The notes under the pieces are model-generated. The model saw only the letters and a program-made list of their open reading frames with translations, had not been told where the DNA came from and searched no databases. A program made the position numbers and the translations under genes. Of a stretch of DNA of 64,000 bases, positions 23,226 to 33,106 are shown one piece after another; position 1 is the first letter of the stretch, and each line of letters opens with the position of its first letter. The DNA comes from Paramecium octaurelia (taxonomy: Eukaryota > Ciliophora > Oligohymenophorea > Peniculida > Parameciidae). The stretch is taken from positions 126,555-190,554 of the forward strand of contig CAJJDP010000147.1 in assembly GCA_905182995.1 (NCBI GenBank), written 5' to 3'.

Positions 23226-24179
23226 ATGATAAATGAATAGTAAATTACTTATTCAGTTGAGGAGATACTATTTAAGAATGCCAGAACAATAGTCTATCGA
23301 GCATCAGATAAGTAGAAGAACAACTTCGTAGTCAAGAAGATTTCGTTAGAATACAAGAACGAAGTGGAAGTTTGGAAGACCTTAAAGGAGAAGCAATACT
23401 TTGCCAAGTTGTTAACCTCCTTCACCAGTGAACACGAGAACTCAATAAGTTTGATCTTTGAGTATTTGCCGAACACATTGGCATCCAAAACAGAGATGAA
23501 CCATCAAGAATTCAAAAAGTACATTTATTAATTGTTGATTGCCGTCAATTCATTGCATAAACAAGGATATGTCCATTGCAATATAAACCCACAGAACTGT
23601 TTGATTAGAGATAATGAATTAAAGCTGTATGACTTTAGTATGACTCAAAAGTTGAACGAATAAGGCAAATTTGAAATTATTAACAGCTACACTCCTCCTG
23701 AAGTGATCCTAGGAAATTGGCACATCTCCGAGTCTTTGGACATCTGGTCGACTGGTTGTGTGATATCGGAAGTGCTGTTGGGTTACCCTCTATTCAAAGG
23801 AACTAAGAGTGCTGATATACTACTCTCAATAGTTAAGATCCTTGGGACTCCTTCAAATCATGAGATTCAACTCATGAGTAATTTCGCAATCACAGAGGCG
23901 AATCTCATAAAAGTTAAAAGGGTTTCTTTTCCAGAACTCTTTAAATTCAAATTCGACTATTACATCCTAGATCTGATTAGTAGAATGCTGATTTACACGC
24001 CCAAAGATAGAATTAAGATAGAGGATGCAATCAACCATCCCTTCTTTCAGTCTGACCCTATTGCATAGATGACACACCATTCGGATTTATTGTAAACATC
24101 TGATTAAAAAGAATAGAAAAAGGAGATAATCGATTATGGTGAATACGGAACCTTTAAACAAGTAAATAGTTTCACTTGA
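23226..24179 (+). CDS. CMGC (CDK-like) pseudokinase, 317 aa
   Basis: Intronless kinase fold of CDK size. The ATP-binding Lys region is kept (NFVVKKISLE). The catalytic loop reads VHCNINPQNCLI where CDKs have HRDLKPQNLLI, so the catalytic Asp and the following Lys are both Asn. DFG has become DFS. The P+1 end is YTPPEVILG for YRAPEVLLG, and the C-lobe is otherwise normal (LDIWSTGCVISEVLLGYPLF, RMLIYTPKDRI, HPFF). Loss of three key positions argues for a non-catalytic role such as cyclin or partner binding. VPS45 follows 32 bp downstream. Confidence 0.85.
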
Positions 24180-24211
24180 GTTTTAATTTGACTAAATTCT
24201 GATAATTTATA

Positions 24212-26130
24212 ATGATATAATAATAAACTCGAGGAGCACCCCAAAAAAAATATACTCTCAATCTACTCAACTCTGCCACTGATTACATTGACCGAATTCT
24301 GTCGGAGGTGTCAGGTAGATATATACAAATATCATCGAAGGAATGAAGTGTCTCATTTTGGATTAGGAAACTATTGGCATCATTTCACTCATCTATTCTC
24401 AATCGTAAATCCTGAAGAAGGATGTCTATCTGATGGAAAGGATAGAGGCGAATGCTTCTACCAAATAAAAGCTTCAGCATATGAAGGTTATCTTTTTGAT
24501 TCGACCAACTCAAGTATGGAATGCAATTTAAATCTTTAGGAAAATTAAACATTGCTGCTTTAGGAAATCAAGGACAAGAGATTTTGCGAATACTACATCT
24601 TCTTCACCAATACTCTAAGCAATTTTTACATAGAATAATTGGCAGAAGCAGATGAGTCTGATCTCATCAAACAACTACAGGAAATCTATCTGGATTATTA
24701 CATAGTGCAACCTGATACATTTACCTTAAATATACCCTCTACGATTGCATTAACCAAAAGTGTTACACAATGGAATTCAAAGGATGAACAACTATTTCAA
24801 AGAGTGCTCGAGGGATTGAGTGCTACCATTTACAGTCTCAGGAGAATTCCAATGATCCGATATCAAGGGTCAAGTGAAATTTGTGCAAAATTGGCTTAAC
24901 GGATAAGTTAAACGATGAGAGAAGAATATGAACAATCCCAGTCTTAATTTATGCTCTCAAATTGTCTACTCTTGATCTTAGATAGAAGAGAAGATCCAGC
25001 CACTCTATTATTGAATCAATGGACCTATTAGGCCATGCTCCATGAATTGATTGGGATCTAGAATAACAGAATCGATATTCGTTAAGGTCAAAAAGCATTG
25101 AATTAGGCAGCTGTAAAATTAAGCATTCATATCAATAGAGTATCAATAAAACTGATTCAGAAAATGAGTTTGTTGTAGCTTCTGCTTTGGATGACTTCTT
25201 TGCTGAGAATGCGTACTCCAATTTTGGAGAATTAGCTCAGAATATTAAAGATTTCATTGATAAAGTCACTTAACAAAAGAAAGAAACAGTGCAAATAAAT
25301 TCATTAGAGGATATGCAAAAGGCTGTGGATAAGATTCCAGAAATAAGGAAGATGAGTGGCAATTTGTCCAAACATGTTGCCTTGAGTTGCGAATTGTCTA
25401 AATTAGTTGAAGAGAGACAATTACTAAAAGTATCTAAAATTGAACAGGACATCGTTTGTAATGAAGCTAAGTCTGAGCATTAAAAAGCTGTATTTTAGAT
25501 GCTCGAAGATAGAACCATTTAAACATATGAGAAATTAAAATTGGTTATGTTATATGCTTTGAGATATGAAAATTGTGATAAGATCTCAAGGATGAAGGAT
25601 GTGTTGAGAGACTTGGGTGTAAAGAACAACAGTTTAAATTTAATCAATCACTTATTGGATTACTCTGGTAAGGCCAGACGATAAGGCGATTTATTCAGCG
25701 ACAAGAATATATTTTCTAAAGCTCAACAAAAGTTCAAGTCTGTTTTCAAGGATGTTCCGAACATCTACACTCAACATCAGCCGTATTTCCTAACCATCTT
25801 AGAACAAATTCTAACCAACAAAATCAAGGAGAATGAATTCCCATCCACTAACTTAAATTAGTTTAGAGATAGACCCAGCGAGATTATCATATTTTACGTT
25901 GGGGGAACATCTTTTGAAGAAGTCAAGGAAATTGGATTATTGAATAAATAGCGTAATTAATTTAGAATAATGTGTTAGCCAATTAACCAAACATTTTGTT
26001 AGGCGGTACTTACATCCATAATTCAAGAACCTTTCTTGCTGAGATTTGCCAATTAGGATATGAAAACAATATCGAAGTAGTTGTAGATAAGTCCAATCCG
26101 AGGAATGATAATAAATTTCATAAATTTTGA
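24212..26130 (+). CDS. VPS45: VPS45, Sec1/Munc18-family vesicle fusion regulator, 604 aa
   Basis: Four introns of 26 nt each give 605 codons. After a 30-residue leader the protein reads SGMKCLILDQETIGIISLIY, then IEQLAEADESDLIKQLQEIY, SLRRIPMIRYQGSSE, ILDRREDPATLLLNQWTYQA, MLHELIGIQNNRIDI, a DDFFAENAYSNFGELA block and IIFYVGGTSFEEVKEI. It ends ILLGGTYIHNSRTF. These are close to yeast and human Vps45 in order and wording. It controls syntaxin-16/Tlg2-type SNAREs at the Golgi and endosomes. The N-terminal leader is longer than usual, so a downstream start is possible. It is convergent with the next gene, 43 bp away. Confidence 0.93.
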
Positions 26131-26173
26131 TCGGAATGTAATTGATATTATTTTAAATACACATTTAAACTCA

Positions 26174-28337
26174 TCAATAAGTATTATTATAATTAAACAA
26201 ATAGAAGGGTTACTTACTTTTGTAGTGGCTATTCAAATGATTGTTTTTTGATTGCTAAATCATTTGTTTCAATATGCAACAAACGGGCTTGTTATATCTG
26301 GAGAAGAAACAAGGTTGCTCACACTTCTTGGCATTCAGAATTGCACTATATCCGAAACTAAGAGCATTCTATTCATTCATTTAATGAGAACAACATACCT
26401 TAATATTCTTAATCTTGAACGTGCTACTGGCAATGTTGTTGCTTTTATTGTGGAGATCCAAAATAATCAACTCTTAATATCCTTGATCACTAACTATATA
26501 ACTAAAGATGCATACAATTAAAAATATTGCTATTAATAAATATTGGGTTCATCAATTTGCATATTCTCTGATGAGGAAGGCACTATGTTGATTATTTTGT
26601 TGTAATAGTCTATGTCTTGACTGTAGAGATCAAAGAAGTCCAAAAAGGTCTTGCCGATCTCCTCATTCTCGTTGTCTCTGATTCTTTTGATCTGCAACAG
26701 AGCCAGAATCATAGTCAAAACACAATAACTATTCAAGCCACCCTTATTAAAGCACTCAATACTTGATATGCATTCAACAAATTTATTGACTTGAAGTAGA
26801 ACTTCAACATCAAAGCTAAACTCTTAAACTATTTAAACTCTTTCTAGAACTCCATCATGGAATTGGCAGTCTTCCTTCCAAAGTGATCATTCCTACTAAT
26901 CGTGATATCAATTAATTTCTCCTAGAACTCTTTCGAACATTGCATCTTCAACACAGGTTTCTTCGCATTATCAATTACTTTAACATCCTTGATAAAGCTT
27001 GTCCTCTAAAACTAAATTCTATGATACTTTGAATTGATCTGCCAATTTGAACAACAAGATGATCTCTTCTTACTCAACAGTCTCAATAACAATATCGATA
27101 TCCGAATCCAACAAATTCAGTCCCGTTTAGCAAGATCCATAGAGAAAAGCACGAGATTTCGGTTGCACATTTTGAACAGTCTAAGCACTCAATTTAATAT
27201 ACAAATACCTCATCCACTAATTAGACTACCTTATCAATAATGGGTTTCTGTTCATCCAAGTATTTACTGAGTTCTTGGGTAAATGTGCTGATTTCAAAGG
27301 TAAGTTGTCTATAAAATCACATAAAATTTGCATACTTAACTATATCATCCAAACTTATTTTGTGTTGTGGTAGTGTTAATTAGGACTCGCAAATCAATTG
27401 ATTATAGAAAGGTTGGTTTATATATGTTGGTTCTGGAAACTACACTTCCAATTCTTTCTTTTCCTTCAGATCAGTCTAAGTCTCTTATTCTCTCTATTAA
27501 ACAACTTTAACCAGCTTTGGTAGAATATCAGCTTATTCTTCCTATTTTCCGATTTTCTGAGTATTCTCTTGAAATTCCTCTTACTTTTTTTTTCGATTGG
27601 GAGATTTTGTAAATTGAGTCTCTTCCAAAATTAACAATTCTTTTGTTTTTTCATTGCAAGCTACATCCAAAGGAATCTGATTCACTTTATTTTTCTTTTG
27701 AAATAGGTACTCCTTTTGACAGATCTGTTTGATGATATTTAACTCTCCTTTGCGAGATGCCACATGTAAGGCTGTGTCTCCATTTTCATCTTAACCAGAT
27801 GCTCCATATTTCTCAATTATTTTTGCAGCTGTCTTGTAATTGCCCTTGTGTAAGGATTTAATTAAATGTTATGGTTTATCGAGAGACGTAATTTATAAGA
27901 GAGTTTCAACAATATCCCAATTATCCTATTCGGATTGGATTGCAATATCAAGAGCAAGCTTAATTTATTTAGTTTCTATTTTCTCTTTGTATTTGATTAA
28001 TTCGTTGAGAATACTAATCTTGGCTGTCCTCGCTGCATAAACTATTGCCGTGTTGCCCTAATTGTCTTTATAATTAAAATCAATCGATTGTCTTAAAGTT
28101 TGAAAAATAATTACTTTAAAATTTGTTGGATGCATTGAAAGTGATCCTCGCTATCCCTCGTATACTGTATGCACTCCAAAAAGGCTTATGAATAAGTTTG
28201 TTGTGTTATTTGATTCGTCCTGATGTATTCCTCTAATTAAACATACAATCCTACGAATATGCCACTTTATGAATACCTTAATTTGTAAGTTCGACTATTT
28301 TTTATTGATGGATCGATTATTATTGCATTTAGTGCAT
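26174..28337 (-). CDS. TRF4/Cid1-type nucleotidyltransferase with N-terminal ankyrin repeats, 653 aa
   Basis: Eight introns of 20-30 nt balance to exactly 654 codons. Residues ~60-290 hold ankyrin-like repeats (NYKDNQGNTAIVYAARTA, DENGDTALHVASRKGELNII). A Lys-rich linker is followed by the nucleotidyltransferase core: FLYGSCQTGLNLLDSDIDIV, with the Gly-Ser and Asp-x-Asp of the active site, and a third acidic residue in EKLIDITISRN. The PAP-associated domain follows (GGLNSYCVLTMILALLQ, GKTFLDFFDLYSQDIDYY, ILDLHNKSNNIASSTFKI). Expected to add non-templated A or U to RNA. The ankyrin fusion is unusual for this family and may recruit it to substrates. Confidence 0.85.
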
Positions 28338-28435
28338 TTACTTAATTTTAATTATAGCAAAATCTCAAAATGAAGGGATTAATATATAATAAGTAACAAA
28401 TTTATAATTTTTATTTTTTATCATCAAAATTGTAT

Positions 28436-29084
28436 TCAGGATTCTTATAAAATAAGAGTCCTTTATCCATTGATTAGGATATGAGCAAGTTCAAAGAGTC
28501 TCATATTCCCATCCAATTTCTGTGTCTTTACTCTGCCAATCAAGATTGACAAATATGGCAATTTCAATTTTACTCTGTCTGCACATGTTTCATTTATCAG
28601 AATGCCCAATTCCCTGACTCTTAAGAAGCATGAAAGATGGCTGATATCAAATGTGAACTCAAATTCGCCTTGATTCTTCAAGACTATGATCTCAACTGAA
28701 TAAACTGATTGCTTGTATATTCGTGTTTTATACCAACTATTGTTTCCTTAGAGATCTCCACACTTTGGTCTGCAGTTCATTCATTTCAATATAGAGAGAT
28801 GGACTTCTATTTTAAATTGGTAATTACTTGATCCAATTAATGTTACTGATCGCTAGTTTTTCATCGTAATTCTAGAGGTGTTTGAATATGGTTTAATTAT
28901 TAACTTCCTCTTTCGTAGACGCTCTTCTATAAATCATGATGTCCAAATTGCGACAAAACTAGCTCGATTCGTAACTAGTAGTTCGCCCCAAAGTTAAATT
29001 CGAGTCTTTGGTTTGAGCATGAGAATGCAGCATTTAAACCTTTTTCATCGTGCAATACTCATTACTTGCCACTACTTATTTCAT
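28436..29084 (-). CDS. Uncharacterised protein, 208 aa
   Basis: One 22-nt intron gives 209 codons. The N-terminal part is polar (MKQVVASNEYCTMKKVQ). The C-terminal half is beta-rich (FEFTFDISHLSCFLRVRELG, KLKLPYLSILIGRVKTQKLD) and could be a beta-sandwich. Family not recognised. The first 35 codons lie inside the 1,349-bp repeat and appear again at 30330-30434. The intact copy is this one. Confidence 0.65.
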
Positions 29085-29409
29085 TAAATTAAAAAAAAAA
29101 TGCTTTAATGCATTGTTACTGAATTAAGAAATATAAAATTATTATGCAATATAGAAATACCATTTGAATAAATAAGCAAAAAATTGAAAGACCAAGGACA
29201 CCTAATATAATAATAACAATTGTGTAATTTTATTAAGATTATAAAGTATATGGAATAGTTCAAGTACAAGCTCAATTGCCACTAATAATGAGTTAAATTT
29301 TGATTGATAATCAAAAGATGACTTAGAGGATAGCTTAAGAGTTAGATAGGATTTGTGATTAATTTATTTGCTCATTTAATATATTAAATAAATTAAAAAA
29401 GATTTAAAA

Positions 29410-29619
29410 ATGGTATTCATATACTTCTATTGAATTAGGGAGCCCATAAATCCTTAAGAATGAAGAAAAGATTGATCAAGGCTAACAAACAAAACAGACC
29501 CCTTCCAAATTGGTTCAGATACAGAACAGATAACACAATTAGGTATTTGCATTACACAATAGTCAAGGTATAATTCAAAGAGAAGACACTGGAGAAGAAC
29601 TAAGCTTAACATCAATTGA
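29410..29619 (+). CDS. RPL39: Ribosomal protein eL39, 52 aa (copy 1)
   Basis: Three exons: ATG alone, a 26-nt intron, [20 protein letters not shown]..., a 25-nt intron inside the codon for the second Arg of NTIR, then [16 protein letters not shown]. It matches eL39 across its whole length ([17 protein letters not shown]). It is a small basic protein lining the exit tunnel of the large ribosomal subunit. It lies inside the direct repeat, so the true locus is probably single. Confidence 0.95.
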
Positions 29620-29709
29620 GTCTTGAATAATATAAATTCCATGTATAGAATAAACATGATTGTTAAGAAATTAATTTCAAATACACCTTTACAAGATTGT
29701 AGAAAATAC

Positions 29710-30328
29710 TCATTTGAATTCTACACTTATCTCCTATTAAAACTCCAAAGTTGACGGGCATTTAGTGAGCTCTCTTATCAGCATAGTTGCATAACTACTT
29801 TTCTTTAATTTGAATTTGATAAGCAAACCTTAATATGTCCCTTGATCGACGAGTAGTTCTCCAAAGGAATCAACCACATCTTGATCTTTGTTCTAATACT
29901 TGAATAAATGATGATCCATTTCAGTGGGAATTTAAACCTAAATAACTAGAATGTTGTACAAAATATCTGAAATTGCCATCAATAAAAAACTTATTGGACG
30001 CATCCTCGAAATCTTATTTGGTAATTTGTTCCTCCTAAAATATCTCCTTCAATAAAGTAGACACTATCGATTCCTCAGGAATGGTGATCTTGTGTCCATA
30101 GATTGGCAACACTATTTAATCAAATGTATATTGTGAAATATTCTACTCAGTCACAAGAACACAAGCCGATATTGTTTGATTTTTCTATTGTTCTTCATCT
30201 TCTGCAACCTATTAAACGATTTCCTCTCCCTCGTCTGCAACTACTTCATCCAGAATATTGGCACTTACAATATCACCTACGACGATTTTATTTCCATATT
30301 ATTTGATTCTCATCGATGCCATTCTATT
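29710..30328 (-). other. 3' part of PUS7, duplicated by the repeat
   Basis: Same as 31060-31678 of the intact PUS7 gene. The frame is cut at the N. It is not an independent gene if the repeat is an assembly artefact. Confidence 0.85.
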
Positions 30329-30329
30329 N
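30329..30329. other. Single N: scaffold join
   Basis: The only ambiguous base in the window, exactly at the junction of the two repeat copies. Confidence 0.95.
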
Positions 30330-30434
30330 AGTTCGCCCCAAAGTTAAATTCGAGTCTTTGGTTTGAGCATGAGAATGCAGCATTTAAACCTTTTTCATCG
30401 TGCAATACTCATTACTTGCCACTACTTATTTCAT
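30330..30434 (-). other. Duplicated 5' fragment of the 208-aa gene
   Basis: Repeats the first 35 codons of the gene at 28436-29084, truncated by the N. The stretch 30435-30759, like its counterpart 29085-29409, is AT-rich and shows no gene; it should carry the promoter of eL39 and of the divergent gene. Confidence 0.85.
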
Positions 30435-30759
30435 TAAATTAAAAAAAAAATGCTTTAATGCATTGTTACTGAATTAAGAAATATAAAATTATTATGCAAT
30501 ATAGAAATACCATTTGAATAAATAAGCAAAAAATTGAAAGACCAAGGACACCTAATATAATAATAACAATTGTGTAATTTTATTAAGATTATAAAGTATA
30601 TGGAATAGTTCAAGTACAAGCTCAATTGCCACTAATAATGAGTTAAATTTTGATTGATAATCAAAAGATGACTTAGAGGATAGCTTAAGAGTTAGATAGG
30701 ATTTGTGATTAATTTATTTGCTCATTTAATATATTAAATAAATTAAAAAAGATTTAAAA

Positions 30760-30969
30760 ATGGTATTCATATACTTCTATTGAATTAGGGAGCCCATAAA
30801 TCCTTAAGAATGAAGAAAAGATTGATCAAGGCTAACAAACAAAACAGACCCCTTCCAAATTGGTTCAGATACAGAACAGATAACACAATTAGGTATTTGC
30901 ATTACACAATAGTCAAGGTATAATTCAAAGAGAAGACACTGGAGAAGAACTAAGCTTAACATCAATTGA
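30760..30969 (+). CDS. RPL39: Ribosomal protein eL39 (copy 2)
   Basis: Identical to the copy at 29410-29619, with the same two introns. It is convergent with PUS7, 90 bp away, as in the presumed true locus. Confidence 0.9.
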
Positions 30970-31059
30970 GTCTTGAATAATATAAATTCCATGTATAGAA
31001 TAAACATGATTGTTAAGAAATTAATTTCAAATACACCTTTACAAGATTGTAGAAAATAC

Positions 31060-32965
31060 TCATTTGAATTCTACACTTATCTCCTATTAAAACTCCAAAG
31101 TTGACGGGCATTTAGTGAGCTCTCTTATCAGCATAGTTGCATAACTACTTTTCTTTAATTTGAATTTGATAAGCAAACCTTAATATGTCCCTTGATCGAC
31201 GAGTAGTTCTCCAAAGGAATCAACCACATCTTGATCTTTGTTCTAATACTTGAATAAATGATGATCCATTTCAGTGGGAATTTAAACCTAAATAACTAGA
31301 ATGTTGTACAAAATATCTGAAATTGCCATCAATAAAAAACTTATTGGACGCATCCTCGAAATCTTATTTGGTAATTTGTTCCTCCTAAAATATCTCCTTC
31401 AATAAAGTAGACACTATCGATTCCTCAGGAATGGTGATCTTGTGTCCATAGATTGGCAACACTATTTAATCAAATGTATATTGTGAAATATTCTACTCAG
31501 TCACAAGAACACAAGCCGATATTGTTTGATTTTTCTATTGTTCTTCATCTTCTGCAACCTATTAAACGATTTCCTCTCCCTCGTCTGCAACTACTTCATC
31601 CAGAATATTGGCACTTACAATATCACCTACGACGATTTTATTTCCATATTATTTGATTCTCATCGATGCCATTCTATTCCAAATGTAACTCTGATAGGCA
31701 TGGAGGTAGAGTTCTCTTGCATTTCTAGGTAGACTTTGCAAAGCTGTAAAGTAATTATGCACTCCATTTTATAATAAACTGTCTACCAATTGTTTCTCAA
31801 TCCTTAGTCTTGGATTAATAATGCTGGACATTGTTACGAAATCATCAAGTTCAAATAATTGATTGATTCTCTCTTCGTCTTCTTGTTGTGATGACAACAG
31901 GATCAATCGAATGCATTCCTTCCAATTCTTCTTGATTATTTCTTTACCTATCTGATGAGTCTTAATTTTGTACTTGGATCCGAATCTTTATAAACCAAAA
32001 TAATTCACAAATCCATAGTATTTTAAATTTTCAATGTTCTTTGCTAATTCCCATTGTTGATTTTGTGTCAACTCACTCAGAAACCTCAAAGTGACACAAA
32101 ATTTATTTCCTTATAATTCTCCTAGTCTAATTCCTGAATCTTAATACGAGTAATCAGACATCAAGATATTCGAATTCCAAAACTTCCTCTCCTGTATTTC
32201 AATCAACTAAGCAATTTCCATTCCTTAAAGTGTAGCCCATTAAGTCGTAATGCCTCTCTTATCCTTTGTGCCTGCAATAGCAAAATGCTTATTCGATAAT
32301 CCGAGTTACTTCGATATAAACATTCCTGCATTGATCGAATCAATGTTTCTTTTCATCAACAAAAATTTGGCAAATTTCTTACTCTCTCCATAGGCTTTGC
32401 TTGTAGTTTGACTCGCCACATATTTTTTGAAGTTTATGTTACTAGTCTTGATGAGAATGTGATCTTGGAGGACTTGTTCCTAAAGTTTTTCATTTGCTTT
32501 GTCTTCCTTCTTTTCTGCTTTGCTCTTTTAATTGTGGACATTTTTAGTAAAGGATTCAAGGATTGGAATGTTTTACCTAATCAATTGATGCACCTTAATT
32601 CGATCTTCCTTTGATTCAGGCAGAGCGACTTTAGTCTCGAACTATACACATTTGCCAGTGGTCTTCACCTTTTCCACAAATGATTAGAATGATTCGGTGA
32701 CCTCTTGTCCAAATAGTTGGGTGGATTGCTATAGAAATTCTTCAGACAGAGTCAAATTTGCAAAGGGTAAAGCCTTATCTTTTTTTTGGAATGGTTGATC
32801 CTGCTTCTGATCTGTATTTTGCCATTTGGTTTTATCGGATATCACTGCCACTTAATTCTTGAGATCGATTTCTTAGACAATGAAATCGGTGAAGCGATGT
32901 TTGAAGATACACTTAAATGGTTGTCCTTCGTGCAGGAATGATTCGATTCCAACTGCAGCTTCCAT
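31060..32965 (-). CDS. PUS7: PUS7, TruD-family tRNA/mRNA pseudouridine synthase, 627 aa
   Basis: One 22-nt intron near the 3' end gives 628 codons. The start [20 protein letters not shown] leads into [13 protein letters not shown], as in PUS7. Next come [11 protein letters not shown], then the TruD motif with catalytic Asp in [34 protein letters not shown] and [17 protein letters not shown] follow, and the end is [13 protein letters not shown]. The enzyme converts uridine to pseudouridine in tRNA and other RNAs without a cofactor. The distal ~620 bp fall in the direct repeat. Confidence 0.93.
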
Positions 32966-33106
32966 AAATAATAATTTTTAAATTAATTATCTTCATTAAA
33001 TACTAAATGGGATACGCAAAATGAAAGGGTCAAACGAAGAAGAACTAAAGAATGAAAAATAAATAAATAAATTGCAAACTATATTTTATTATATTGCACA
33101 AAAATA

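Larger units (their letters stand above)
28980..30328. repeat. Direct repeat, copy 1 (1,349 bp)
   Basis: Matches 30330-31678 base for base as far as I compared, at a constant offset of 1,350. The copies abut at a single N. This looks like overlapping contig ends placed side by side. Confidence 0.95.
30330..31678. repeat. Direct repeat, copy 2 (1,349 bp)
   Basis: Second copy of 28980-30328. It ends where PUS7 continues without interruption, so collapsing the copies restores a simple gene order. Confidence 0.95.

Noticed and set aside
26252-26521. 89-codon plus-strand frame that looks protein-like
   Set aside because: It is antisense to the C-terminal PAP-associated exons of the TRF4-like gene, whose frame and introns balance exactly and match the family.
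24212-28337. Runs such as GTA...TAG in coding DNA taken as extra introns
   Set aside because: Many multiples of three could be spliced or not; only introns needed to keep a conserved frame were accepted.
29454-29657. 67-codon minus-strand frame (and its copy at 30804-31007)
   Set aside because: Antisense shadow of eL39, which is unmistakable on the plus strand.
30330-31678. Genuine second eL39 gene by tandem duplication
   Set aside because: Complete identity including non-coding DNA, and the N exactly at the joint, favour an assembly artefact; kept only as a duplicate entry.
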